Source: Clostridiales bacterium (GTDB lineage Bacteria > Bacillota > Clostridia > Oscillospirales > Oscillospiraceae). From it: a DNA stretch of 49,230 nucleotides. The first letter of the stretch is position 1. Each line of letters starts with the position of its first letter. The notes under the pieces are model-generated. The model saw only the letters and a list, made by a program, of their open reading frames with translations, searched no databases and was not told the DNA's origin. Positions 41,409-49,230 of this stretch are shown piece after piece. Made by a program: the position numbers and the translations under genes. The stretch spans positions 1-49,230 of the forward strand of contig JAAYBD010000031.1 of assembly GCA_012719035.1 (NCBI GenBank), in the 5' to 3' direction.

Positions 41409-42179
41409 TTAAAGGATTTTCAGGAGATTTTGCATCTGAACAAACACTTCGTTTATATAAGACTGAATAAAATCTGTCGTGGGGACTGCGAACAAAAATA
41501 GCAAGCCCAGTCCCAGAATGATTTTGAACTGAAAATGTATGGAAAAGACATTTATCTGCGGAATAAGCTTCATGAGCACGCCCATGGCAATTTCCAGAAT
41601 AAAGGATGCCGCTATAAAAGGAATCGCAAGATGCATTATCAGCCCAAATGCATAAACAAACTGCGTGCAGATAAAATTGCCTATATCCGCTCCGAATACA
41701 GTTGCGCCTACTCCCACTATGTCGAACGTAGAATTTATCAGTCTGATAAAAATCAAATGACAGTTTGTTACAAAGAAATAAACAACAAAGATTAGCTGAA
41801 ACAGATTTCCTGAAATTGAAATCTGTATATTAGTCGCGGGATCAAACGCCTTTGCCATAGTAAGTCCAAATCCCATGTCAATTATATCACCCGCAACAAA
41901 GAGCATATAATAATAGATTTGAAAGAGAAAGCCGAAGCAGAATCCCATAAACAGTTCCTTTGCCATTGCAAGGAAAAGTGAAAAACCGCTAAGCCCCTCA
42001 ATAGCCGCAAGCGGCATCGACGGTACAAGCAAAATAGTAAGCGCAAGAACAAGCCCTATTTTGAATTGATTGGGCAAGTTTCTCCGGTTTAAGAGCGGAT
42101 TGAAAAATATCATGCCGCCTATTCTGCAAAACACCAAAGCGAAAAGATTTATTGCTTCAATCGACAAGCTGAGAGTCAT
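41409..42179 (-). CDS. fliR: Flagellar export protein FliR
   Basis: 256 aa, about six membrane helices, with typical stretches FCRIGGMIFFNPLLNRRNLP and LLGFxFGLFF-like GFCFGFLFQIYYYM. It is part of the FliPQR export pore. It starts three bases after the fliQ stop. Confidence 0.93.
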   Translation of the reverse strand: MTLSLSIEAINLFALVFCRIGGMIFFNPLLNRRNLPNQFKIGLVLALTILLVPSMPLAAIEGLSGFSLFLAMAKELFMGFCFGFLFQIYYYMLFVAGDIIDMGFGLTMAKAFDPATNIQISISGNLFQLIFVVYFFVTNCHLIFIRLINSTFDIVGVGATVFGADIGNFICTQFVYAFGLIMHLAIPFIAASFILEIAMGVLMKLIPQINVFSIHFQFKIILGLGLLFLFAVPTTDFIQSYINEVFVQMQNLLKIL

Positions 42180-42182
42180 GTT

Positions 42183-42446
42183 TTACAACCCCGAAACAAA
42201 GTTCACAAGTGATGTAAAGAAATCCGACAGATTCGTTAGCATCCACGATCCCAAAATGATGAGAAGGAGTGCTATAGCGATAATCTTGGGAACAAATGTC
42301 ATCGTCTGTTCATGTATCTGAGTTGCAGCTTGAAAAATAGCAATTACAAGTCCTATTACAATACTGACAATGAGCAAAGGCGCAGAAAGTTTAAGTATTA
42401 GCCAAATCGCATCTTTGAATATGGAAAGTGCTTCGCCCTGCGTCAT
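42183..42446 (-). CDS. fliQ: Flagellar export protein FliQ
   Basis: 87 aa with two membrane helices (LILKLSAPLLIVSIVIGLVI, IIAIALLLIILGSWML) and AATQIHEQTMTFVPK between them, the FliQ signature. ATG 42446 has AGGAG 8 nt upstream; the longer TTG frame to 42464 overlaps that site. Confidence 0.95.
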   Translation of the reverse strand: MTQGEALSIFKDAIWLILKLSAPLLIVSIVIGLVIAIFQAATQIHEQTMTFVPKIIAIALLLIILGSWMLTNLSDFFTSLVNFVSGL

Positions 42447-42478
42447 CTTTTTCACTCCTGTCAATTATATTGGAATAG

Positions 42479-43294
42479 TTAGTAAAAGCTCCTGATAAGC
42501 ATCTCCATGACCAGCGACCATCCGTCAACCACAACAAAAAGCATAAGCTTAAACGGCAAAGAAATCATTGAGGGCGGAAGCATAACCATGCCCATTGACA
42601 TAAGCGTGCTCGCAACAATCATGTCAATTACAAGGAATGGCAAGAAAAGTAAAAATCCAATCAAAAACGCCCTTTTCAGCTCACTTGTTATAAAGGAGGG
42701 TACAACGACTTCAAGTCCAAGCTGCATAAGCTGTTCAGTGTTAATTTCGGTAATTTGCTCCTTTTCAGAGAGGGACAAAAACAGATTGAGATCCTGCACT
42801 TTTGTCTGTTTAAGCATAAATTCTTTCAAAGGAAGCTGAACCTTTTCAATAGCCTCCTCCTGCGTTATTTCGCCGTTGGTGTAAGGAGTGATTGCCGTTT
42901 CATTCATAGTGGTAATTACTGGATACATAATAAAAAACGACAAAAACAGTGAAAGTCCGATGATAATTTGATTCGGAGGTGTCTGCTGAAGTCCGAGAGC
43001 ATTTCTCAAAAACGAGAATACAATGACTATTCGTGTAAAGCTCGTCATCATCAGCAGGAGCGAAGGCGCAACGGCAATAAGCGCAAAGGTGAAAAGCAGC
43101 TTCATGCTGTCAAAACCACCTTCTCCGCCGCCCGTATCAATCGAAAAACTGACGGGCGCCGCAAATGCCCTCTCCGCAAGAATAGCAGCAAACAGCAACA
43201 GAACTAAGCTGACCAAAAGCAATTTGAACCACTTTTTCCCAACCAGCGACGCTTTTGCTGTTTTTTTCTTCAGCGTCAATACCTGTGGTTCCAT
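42479..43294 (-). CDS. fliP: Flagellar export protein FliP
   Basis: 271 aa. Signal-like first helix ending in AFAA, then conserved FALIAVAPSLLLMMTSFTRI, LRNALGLQQTPPNQIIIGLS and a C-terminus SMGMVMLPPSMISLPFKLML. It has an extra, lysine-rich N-terminal extension of about 20 residues. The start codon overlaps the fliO stop by one base. Confidence 0.95.
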   Translation of the reverse strand: MEPQVLTLKKKTAKASLVGKKWFKLLLVSLVLLLFAAILAERAFAAPVSFSIDTGGGEGGFDSMKLLFTFALIAVAPSLLLMMTSFTRIVIVFSFLRNALGLQQTPPNQIIIGLSLFLSFFIMYPVITTMNETAITPYTNGEITQEEAIEKVQLPLKEFMLKQTKVQDLNLFLSLSEKEQITEINTEQLMQLGLEVVVPSFITSELKRAFLIGFLLFLPFLVIDMIVASTLMSMGMVMLPPSMISLPFKLMLFVVVDGWSLVMEMLIRSFY

Positions 43295-43662
43295 TACTCG
43301 CTTTCTCCTCCGTTCTGTTTTTTATCCCCGCCCATGATTACTGAGCGAAAAACTGAAGAAAAGTCCTTTTTCGAGGGCTTGCTCTCCGGCAAATCCGAAA
43401 GATCATCCGGATTCAGTTCGCTGATCAGGGTAAATTCATGCGGGGTAGCTCCGACAAGGAACGCCTTGTTTGCCGCTTTGACAACAATCAATGCTCTGTC
43501 TTTCCCGACAGGCTGACTTTCGAGAATAGAGATATTCCTTGAAGTGCCGTTACGGGGCTGATACTTCTTTCCAACAAATCTTGAGACATAATACGCGCCG
43601 ACAAAAACGGCAATCATAAGTACTACTGTTCCGATCATAGATAAAATCTCAAGCCAGTCCAA
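43294..43662 (-). CDS. fliO: Flagellar export-associated protein FliO
   Basis: 122 aa from TTG. One membrane helix near the start, YVSRFVGKKYQ, then the FliO domain (RNISILESQPVGKDRALIVV, KAANKAFLVGATPHEFTLIS). It helps to assemble FliP. GGAGG lies 10 nt before the start. Confidence 0.85.
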   Translation of the reverse strand: MDWLEILSMIGTVVLMIAVFVGAYYVSRFVGKKYQPRNGTSRNISILESQPVGKDRALIVVKAANKAFLVGATPHEFTLISELNPDDLSDLPESKPSKKDFSSVFRSVIMGGDKKQNGGESE

Positions 43663-43698
43663 TCCCCGTTCACCTCCAAGTGAGTTTCGGCTTTGCTG

Positions 43699-44061
43699 TT
43701 ACAGCGGCAGCACTTTGTTTACGGTCTGAACAATACGTTCAGCCTTGAAAGGCTTAACGATAAAGTCAAGCGCTCCAAGCTTGATCGCTTCCATAACCAT
43801 AGCTTCCTGCCCCATTGCAGAACACATTACTACCTTTGCGTCAGCATCATAAGCCTTGATTTGGCGCAATGCTTCAATTCCGTTCAAGTTTGGCATGGTG
43901 ATGTCCATTATTACAAGATCAGGTTTAATATCCATATAAAGCTCAACGGCACGCTGACCATCTTCACCCTCGATAAACTCGGTATAACCGGCTTTGGAAA
44001 GGTGTGTTTGAACCATCTTTCTCATAAATCCTGCATCATCAACGACCAATATTTTGTACAT
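43699..44061 (-). CDS. cheY: Chemotaxis response regulator CheY
   Basis: 120 aa, a single receiver domain: LVVDDAGFMRKMVQTHL (acidic pair), DLVIMDITMPNLNG (phospho-acceptor Asp) and FIVKPFKAERIV (lysine). Phosphorylated CheY binds FliM/FliY at the motor. It lies between fliY and fliO, as in other Firmicutes. Confidence 0.96.
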   Translation of the reverse strand: MYKILVVDDAGFMRKMVQTHLSKAGYTEFIEGEDGQRAVELYMDIKPDLVIMDITMPNLNGIEALRQIKAYDADAKVVMCSAMGQEAMVMEAIKLGALDFIVKPFKAERIVQTVNKVLPL

Positions 44062-44088
44062 TAGTTGCTTCCCCCTAACTATGAATGT

Positions 44089-45486
44089 TTACTTCTTTGC
44101 ATCCAGTGAGTCTAATAATTCTTTTGTTCCGACAATTTCTGTTATGCGCACTCCGAAGTTGTCGCCGACAACAACGACATCTCCATATGCAAGGAGCTGT
44201 CCGTTTACTACGATTTCAGCCGGAGCGCCGGTTTGCTTATCAAGTTCGATAACAGACCCCTGCCCAAAATCAAGAACATCTTTTATTCTTTGCTTTGTCC
44301 GCCCAACAATAACGGAAACCTCAAGTTGGACTCCCATAAGCATATTGATATTCGACGGATATGGCGAAGAATTCGTCTTTCCGCTTCCCGCAAATTCAGG
44401 AAAATCAGCTTGCTTAACGTTCACCATTGGCGCCGGATATCGCATATTTGGATGATGCTCTGGATATGGGTTATACTGCGCATAATACTCGCTTCCATAT
44501 GGTGCCTGCATATATTGCTGCTGTTGATAAGGCTGCTGCGGATATGGATGCTGGTAAGGAGGCATAGAAGCCGCTTGCTGTGGATTTGGAACATTGTATT
44601 GATATTGCTCTTGCATAGGCTGCGGGTACGGAGGCGGATATGGCGCGGATCCCGTTTGCTGTGAATTAGGCATCTGCTGGTGATACTGCATAGGCGCAGG
44701 CTGAGGCTGGGGTGTTGGCTGCGACATTGGCTGCGGCGCAGGCTGCGGTTGTTGTATCGGCTGCGGCGCAGGCTGTGATTGTTGTGCCGGCTGCGGCGCA
44801 GGCTGCGATTGTTGTGTCGGCTGTGGCGCAGGCTGCGATTGTTGTGTCGGCTGTGGCGCAGGCTGAGGTGTCTCCTCTATTTCATTATTCAGTGAACTTA
44901 CAATTTTTCTCGTAAATTCTAATGGCATAATGCTTGTAAATGTGGTATCCAGCGTTTCTTTTATCGTCATGTTGAAGGAGATTGCCATGACGTCATCATC
45001 TTCCGCGCTGTGATCTTCAAGCAGCTCATAGACCTCTATATCAGAATCAATCAATGTTGTCTGCGGAGTTGAAATATTGATTGTTTCCCCAAGGAGCTCG
45101 GAAAGAGCTGTCGCAGATGCACCCATCATCTGATTCATGACTTCGCTGGCGGCACTCATGCTCATATCATCGAATTCAAAGCTATCATCCGACTCCGTAA
45201 ACTCGTTTCCCATGAGAAGATCCAGAATTATTCTCATGTCATTTCGCCGAAGTACGATTAGATTTGATCCGACAAGACCTTGAACATAATTTATCTTGAC
45301 TACAATAGCCGGCTCCAGTTCTGAACAGTCTATATTTTTCAGCTTGTTCTGTTCAATACTTGGTGTTGTTATTACGACCTGTCTCTCAAGCATTGTGGAA
45401 ACTGCCGTTGCGGCTGCTCCCATGCTGATGTTCATAATTTCACCAATGGTGTCGATCTCTTCATCAGTTAATCTTTTATCTTCCAT
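44089..45486 (-). CDS. fliY: Flagellar motor switch phosphatase FliY
   Basis: 465 aa. Residues about 1-205: CheC-like domain with two phosphatase motifs (IDTIGEIMNISMGAAATAVS, ASEVMNQMMGASATALSELL). Residues about 215-380: a Pro/Gln-rich linker, the first part built from 10-residue repeats (QPAPQPTQQS) and the second rich in Tyr/Pro/Gln. Residues about 390-465: SpoA/FliN domain (GVQLEVSVIVGRTKQRIKDV, NGQLLAYGDVVVVGDNFGVR). It dephosphorylates CheY-P at the C-ring. ATG 45486 is preferred, since the longer frame to 45537 overlaps fliM. The linker is unusually long. Confidence 0.93.
   Translation of the reverse strand: MEDKRLTDEEIDTIGEIMNISMGAAATAVSTMLERQVVITTPSIEQNKLKNIDCSELEPAIVVKINYVQGLVGSNLIVLRRNDMRIILDLLMGNEFTESDDSFEFDDMSMSAASEVMNQMMGASATALSELLGETINISTPQTTLIDSDIEVYELLEDHSAEDDDVMAISFNMTIKETLDTTFTSIMPLEFTRKIVSSLNNEIEETPQPAPQPTQQSQPAPQPTQQSQPAPQPAQQSQPAPQPIQQPQPAPQPMSQPTPQPQPAPMQYHQQMPNSQQTGSAPYPPPYPQPMQEQYQYNVPNPQQAASMPPYQHPYPQQPYQQQQYMQAPYGSEYYAQYNPYPEHHPNMRYPAPMVNVKQADFPEFAGSGKTNSSPYPSNINMLMGVQLEVSVIVGRTKQRIKDVLDFGQGSVIELDKQTGAPAEIVVNGQLLAYGDVVVVGDNFGVRITEIVGTKELLDSLDAKK
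44731..44867 (-). repeat. 30-bp minisatellite in the fliY linker
   Basis: Four full 30-bp units (44731-44850) and a partial fifth, differing by a few substitutions, in register with the reading frame. Each encodes about QPAPQPTQQS. Copy-number change would lengthen or shorten the linker without a frameshift. Confidence 0.85.
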
Positions 45487-45508
45487 ATGCACCTGATCTT
45501 CCTTAATC

Positions 45509-46507
45509 TCATTCAGTAGCAAAGTCTTCCGGCCCAACTATTTTCAGAGCCTTTTGAGCATCATGTTCTCCAAGCCTTGCCCTAAAAAATGGAATACCTT
45601 CCACTTTAACTGTAATATCCTCGTTTATCCTTTTGTTTAGAGATATCACATCATTGATTTGCAGATGAGATAATTCACCCAGACTCATCATGCAGTCGTC
45701 CAGCTGTGCCTCAAGAGTTATTTCGGACTCTTTTATACTGTTTAGTATCCGCTGCCTCTTCACTCTTTCCTTTTCCTCATCCTGCTGTTTGGAAGAGTGA
45801 TTATACTTCATGGTAAAGCTTGAAATAAGCTCCTCAAGGTTTGCCGTCGGCATACAGATATTAGCAGTCCCCTTGTAATACTCGTCATCGATTTCAAAGG
45901 TAATGATTACAACGATATCCTGAGGAGAAAACGCCTGAATAAATCTGCCGTTTGTCTCCACATTTCTCAGCATAGTTTTATTGGCAAAAAAGCTGCTCCA
46001 GACATCATGCATATATCCCGTTATGCTCTGCATGACCATTTTTAGGAGGGAAAGCTCTATTTCCGTATAGTCCCTGTCGGGAGCATGGAGTTCTCCGCTT
46101 CCTCCCATGAGCCTGTCAATAAGCAGATATCCGAAAGATGTGGAAAGCTCCAGCATCATCGTTGTTTCATCAAAAGGATTTTCTTCTGGGAAAAATGAAA
46201 TTATTCCGATTAGCGCATTATCGGGAAGCGCGTTATTAAACTCATAGTAGCGCTGCTCCTCGATCTGGCTGATACTGACTTCGCAAGCGCTCCTTAGAAT
46301 ACTGGTGAAATATGAAGACAGGATGCGCGCAAAGTTTTCATAAAGACTGTTCAGAGATTTTAGCTGATCTTTTGTAAATTTTTTTGGAGATGAAAAATCA
46401 TACTCTTTGATTTTGTCTTCATGCTCAACCGGAACATGAGCCGTTTCCCCAGATCTCATACGGTTCAGTAATTCATCAATTTGGCTTTGTGACAACGCTT
46501 CAGCCAT
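45509..46507 (-). CDS. fliM: Flagellar motor switch protein FliM
   Basis: 332 aa. The N-terminus LSQSQIDELLNRMRSG is the CheY-binding peptide. The middle CheC-like domain contains FEENPFDETTMMLE-like sequence and IDRLMGGSGE; the C-terminal SpoA domain ends with VEGIPFFRARLGEHDAQKAL. ATG 46507 is chosen because AAAGGAG directly abuts the alternative ATG at 46519. It follows motB with no fliL between. Confidence 0.94.
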   Translation of the reverse strand: MAEALSQSQIDELLNRMRSGETAHVPVEHEDKIKEYDFSSPKKFTKDQLKSLNSLYENFARILSSYFTSILRSACEVSISQIEEQRYYEFNNALPDNALIGIISFFPEENPFDETTMMLELSTSFGYLLIDRLMGGSGELHAPDRDYTEIELSLLKMVMQSITGYMHDVWSSFFANKTMLRNVETNGRFIQAFSPQDIVVIITFEIDDEYYKGTANICMPTANLEELISSFTMKYNHSSKQQDEEKERVKRQRILNSIKESEITLEAQLDDCMMSLGELSHLQINDVISLNKRINEDITVKVEGIPFFRARLGEHDAQKALKIVGPEDFATE

Positions 46508-46548
46508 GTATGTACTCATCTCCTTTCTATAGATTTGTATAAATTAAC

Positions 46549-47460
46549 TTAATCGTAAGGAGAAACTCCTTCCTGCACCGTACCGGGCTTTGTAGTTTCG
46601 GCAGGCGATTTGCTTTCAGCCGGCGGTTTTGTTGCAGGCGGTGTCTGCTTTGCATCAGCACCCTCAGATTTAGCCGAATCGATAGGGGTGCCTCCGCTCA
46701 TTGTATATAAATCGCTTAATCCCGCATAGGGGTCAAACGATATATCGCTTCCTATCCCAATAACGGCAAGTTCGACACGGCGGTTCTCTATACGTCCTTC
46801 CTCTGTATCGTTGTCGGAAATAGGGAGGTTCTTTCCATATCCGAGAAGCAGCATCTTTTTAGGATCAAGGTTTTTCTCTTTATCAAGGTATATTCCGACA
46901 ATTGCAGCACGCTCGGCAGAGAGCATCCAGTCGGAAACAGGGTAGTCCGGAATATCCCCAACTGTTGCCGTATGCCCGCATATGGCAATTAGTTTGATCA
47001 TTTCTTCATGTTGCTTCAAACCATCGCCGATAAATGATAAGGTGTCGTAACCGCCGGGACGCATTATATATTTATCCGGTTCAAAAAAAACCGTACTGTC
47101 AAAGCGGATATATATCGTGTCTTCATTCTTTTGCAGGCTTATTGTATCATTCATCCCGTTTTTCTGCACATAATCCATAAGCATCTCATAAAGCTGATCC
47201 ATTGCCTCCGCCACCTGTTGGGGCGTTGGCTCTTTGGCGCCTTCAACAAAATCTGGATTAGTGCCGGAAATAATCTCCTCAATTTTTTCCGGAGGAAGAT
47301 TTGAAAATGATTTTATAAACGCATTGAACTTTTCTTGGTTTACTGAAGACATACTAAGCAATACGGCGAAAAAAGTCAAAAGCAAAGTGACCATGTCCGC
47401 ATATGTGTTCAGCCATTCGCTTCCACCGCCGTCATCGCCTCCGCTGTTTTTACGACTCAT
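46549..47460 (-). CDS. motB: Flagellar motor stator protein MotB
   Basis: 303 aa. One membrane helix with the proton-carrying aspartate (WLNTYADMVTLLLTFFAVLL), a linker plug, then an OmpA-like peptidoglycan-binding domain (IAICGHTATVGDIPDYPVSD, LSAERAAIVGIYL, NRRVELAVIG). The C-terminal 50 residues are Pro/Ala/Lys-rich. ATG 47460 has GGAGG 5 nt upstream. Confidence 0.95.
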   Translation of the reverse strand: MSRKNSGGDDGGGSEWLNTYADMVTLLLTFFAVLLSMSSVNQEKFNAFIKSFSNLPPEKIEEIISGTNPDFVEGAKEPTPQQVAEAMDQLYEMLMDYVQKNGMNDTISLQKNEDTIYIRFDSTVFFEPDKYIMRPGGYDTLSFIGDGLKQHEEMIKLIAICGHTATVGDIPDYPVSDWMLSAERAAIVGIYLDKEKNLDPKKMLLLGYGKNLPISDNDTEEGRIENRRVELAVIGIGSDISFDPYAGLSDLYTMSGGTPIDSAKSEGADAKQTPPATKPPAESKSPAETTKPGTVQEGVSPYD

Positions 47461-47563
47461 AATTGCCTCCATCCGCTGTATTTTTTATAGAAAAACAGAT
47501 TCCGGAAAAATAAGATTAATCCAAACTATTCCTGCTCGGAGCATTTCTGTGTTCTATCTGTAA

Positions 47564-48439
47564 TCAGCCTTTTTTAGATTTAGATTTAGACTTCTTTGGT
47601 TTGCTGTCGCCGCCGCCCTCATCTTCTAAAAGACCTGCCTGGCGGTATTCGGGAAGCAGATGTACAAGCTTGTCACGTATAACCTTCGGGTTTTCCCCCG
47701 CCTGAATCGACTGTACTCCTTCGCAGATTATGCGCATACAGAGATACTCTTCATCATGCCTTACGCGAAGCTTATTGGAAATAGGAATAAAGAACAGGTT
47801 CGCTAAACACGATCCGTAAAAGGTGGTAACAAGCGCAACCGCCATATTCGGACCGACAGACTCGACGTCCTCAAGCACTTTAAGCATATTGATCAATCCG
47901 ATCAGCGTACCGATCATTCCGAATGCCGGACCGAGCGCCGCACCCTTGTCGTAAAATGCGCGTTCCTGAATGTGCCTTTCCTCGACACTGTCAACCCATG
48001 ATTCCATCTGAAGTTTGACCTTCTCCGGATCAATAGAGTCAACAATCATTTGAAGGCTGTTTTTTAGAAAGGCGTCCTGAATGGAGTTTGCATCTTCCTC
48101 AAGAGCCAGCAGACCGTTGATTCTCGCTTTCTTCGCACATTCAGTGATTATTTCTATGTAATCCTCTGGGACAAAGGCCTGCGGTCTAAAAATGATGCGC
48201 ATATGCTTTGGAATTCTTGCAAACTGCTCTATAGGGAAACTGAGCATAAGTGTGGCAAGGACACCGCCGACAACGATTGCAACACTGGGACCGTCATAAA
48301 AACTCCGGAGATTTGTAAATACTATCTCGTATCCTCCGCCTTTTTCCGCAGGAATCTGGACAAGTATGATACCAAAAACAATAAGTGCAACTCCGAATAC
48401 GAGTCCGGAAATGGACATCAAATCAATCTTTTTTTTCAT
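47564..48439 (-). CDS. motA: Flagellar motor stator protein MotA
   Basis: 291 aa, four membrane helices. Conserved YDGPSVAIVVGGVLATLML, the cytoplasmic loop, and FGMIGTLIGLINMLKVLEDV with GPNMAVALVTTFYGSCLANL. It ends in a lysine/serine-rich tail. It forms the ion channel with MotB. There is a gap of about 100 nt to motB. Confidence 0.95.
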   Translation of the reverse strand: MKKKIDLMSISGLVFGVALIVFGIILVQIPAEKGGGYEIVFTNLRSFYDGPSVAIVVGGVLATLMLSFPIEQFARIPKHMRIIFRPQAFVPEDYIEIITECAKKARINGLLALEEDANSIQDAFLKNSLQMIVDSIDPEKVKLQMESWVDSVEERHIQERAFYDKGAALGPAFGMIGTLIGLINMLKVLEDVESVGPNMAVALVTTFYGSCLANLFFIPISNKLRVRHDEEYLCMRIICEGVQSIQAGENPKVIRDKLVHLLPEYRQAGLLEDEGGGDSKPKKSKSKSKKG

Positions 48440-48464
48440 AGCCGAACACTATCCTTCTTTCCGG

Positions 48465-48671
48465 TTAATTAAGGTGGTTCAGGGTTATCAAGCCGTTCGT
48501 CGCACGCCGGAACTCGATTACCTTGTTAACTACCTCCACCATCGATTCCTTAACTATGATATAATTTTTACTTGTAAGCTTGATGGTTGTATCCGGATTT
48601 TCCTCGATAGTCTCAATGAGATCTGAGTTGAGGATAAAGGGAATGTCATTTAGCTTGGTAAGTTCGATCAT
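48465..48671 (-). CDS. flbD: Flagellar FlbD family protein
   Basis: 68 aa: IELTKLNDIPFILNSDLIET, then IEENPDTTIKLTSKNYIIVK and VNKVIEFRR. This small protein regularly sits between flgE and motA in Firmicutes; its role is not established. GGAGG lies 5 nt before ATG 48671. Confidence 0.93.
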   Translation of the reverse strand: MIELTKLNDIPFILNSDLIETIEENPDTTIKLTSKNYIIVKESMVEVVNKVIEFRRATNGLITLNHLN

Positions 48672-48813
48672 GATAGCCTCCAGACGAAACTCATTGCTGC
48701 CCGAAGAGCGGCAAAATGAGTGAATTTTTCGGTATAGTACCACTTAACGTCCTATACGGCAATAGATGAATTTGCTTTTTTGTGTAAATAAAGCGTGTTA
48801 ATCGTTTTCTTTC

Positions 48814-48847
48814 ATCCGTGACGGCGGAATGCTCCGCCGTCGCGGAT
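48814..48847 (-). other. Strong intercistronic hairpin between flgE and flbD
   Basis: A 15-bp GC-rich stem with one mismatch (48814-48828 with 48833-48847, loop ATGC) starts 8 nt after the flgE stop. No T-tract follows on the minus strand, so it is more likely an mRNA processing or stability element than a terminator. Confidence 0.6.
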
Positions 48848-48855
48848 AACTATAC

Positions 48856-49230
48856 TTATCGCTTGAGGTTTATCAGTTCTTCAAGCATCGCATCGGATAC
48901 AGTGATTATGCGTGAGTTGGCTTGAAAGCCGCGCTGTGTAGTAATCATATCTGCGAATTCAGCAGAAAGGTCAACATTCGACATTTCGAGAGAACTGCTT
49001 ACAAGCGCCCCCGTTCCTTTGGAGCCGGGATCACAGAGTATCGGTTTTCCCGAGTTGGCTGATGCAGAATAGTAGTTTGTTCCTTCAAGCTGAAGTCCGG
49101 CAGGGTTTGAAAAGTTTGCAAGGGATATTTTTCCTGCCGCTACAGTTCCCTTATCGGGGTGGGATACGGAAATTGTTCCATCGGGACCTATCGCTATGCT
49201 TGTCAGCTGATCCAGTGTAATGGGTCCGCC
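48856..49230 (-). CDS. flgE: Flagellar hook protein FlgE (C-terminal part)
   Basis: The last 124 residues are present; the gene continues beyond the window. SLANFSNPAGLQLEGTNYYS and the end SSLEMSNVDLSAEFADMITT, QRGFQANSRIITVSDAMLEE are characteristic of FlgE. It polymerises into the hook. It is the first gene of the operon seen here. Confidence 0.93.
   Translation of the reverse strand, partial: GGPITLDQLTSIAIGPDGTISVSHPDKGTVAAGKISLANFSNPAGLQLEGTNYYSASANSGKPILCDPGSKGTGALVSSSLEMSNVDLSAEFADMITTQRGFQANSRIITVSDAMLEELINLKR

Noticed and set aside
44712-44915. Plus-strand frame of alanine/valine repeats
   Set aside because: It is produced by the antisense of the Pro/Gln repeats in fliY.

Overview
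The window looks like a chromosome segment of an anaerobic, motile, endospore-forming Clostridia member, probably near the Oscillospiraceae/Ruminococcaceae; that family placement is inference. The grounds are spore genes (spoIIID, spoIVA, an alpha/beta SASP), two feoA genes with feoB, hybrid cluster protein with rubredoxin, B12-dependent methionine synthase with a separate activation protein, a large flagellar/chemotaxis operon with FliY and CheC/CheD/CheV, strong AGGAGG-type ribosome binding sites and consensus sigma-A promoters.

Layout. 1-158: 5' remnant of pyrR. 271-2426 (minus): CPBP/CAAX-type membrane protease behind a leader with an intrinsic terminator, and a lipoprotein. 2748-4538: FIST-domain protein with a degenerate GGDEF domain. 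4619-6445 (minus): secreted SLH-domain protein behind a leader that may attenuate. 6840-9542: small membrane-anchored or secreted orphan, then secD-secF. 9655-13294: Crp/Fnr-type regulator divergent from ferredoxin, cupin, rubredoxin and hcp genes. 13395-15529: graveyard of a mobile cassette (recombinase tail, broken response regulator, broken FtsX-type permease).

15617-21857: metal locus. The minus strand reads feoA-feoA-feoB, a Cys-rich FeoB partner, a second DtxR-like regulator, an HD-GYP protein and a ZIP transporter. A divergent DtxR-family repressor and an HD-domain protein lie on the plus strand. Four GGTTAG-N6-CTAACC palindromes tie the locus together, and a 10-bp tandem repeat sits before feoB. 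21892-23706 (minus): orphan MuF-domain polymorphic-toxin-like protein followed by a 53-aa candidate immunity gene. 23927-29615: spoIIID, RNase P RNA (minus), and a methionine/one-carbon operon. 29748-31672: divergent spoIVA and SASP genes. 31892-34644: methyl-accepting chemotaxis protein and cheV.

34738-49230 (minus): flagellar operon, in transcription order flgE(partial)-flbD-motA-motB-fliM-fliY-cheY-fliO-fliP-fliQ-fliR-flhB-flhA-fliA-flgF-flgG-cheC-cheD. It lacks fliL between motB and fliM, and flhF/flhG and cheB/cheA/cheW between flhA and fliA, compared with the usual Firmicutes order.

The most unusual items are the MuF toxin with its small neighbour, the operator network and Shine-Dalgarno-like repeat array of the iron locus, the HD-GYP gene embedded in a metal operon, the degenerate GGDEF that keeps an RxxD motif, and the two terminator-bearing leaders. 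No tRNA, CRISPR array or intact insertion sequence was seen.
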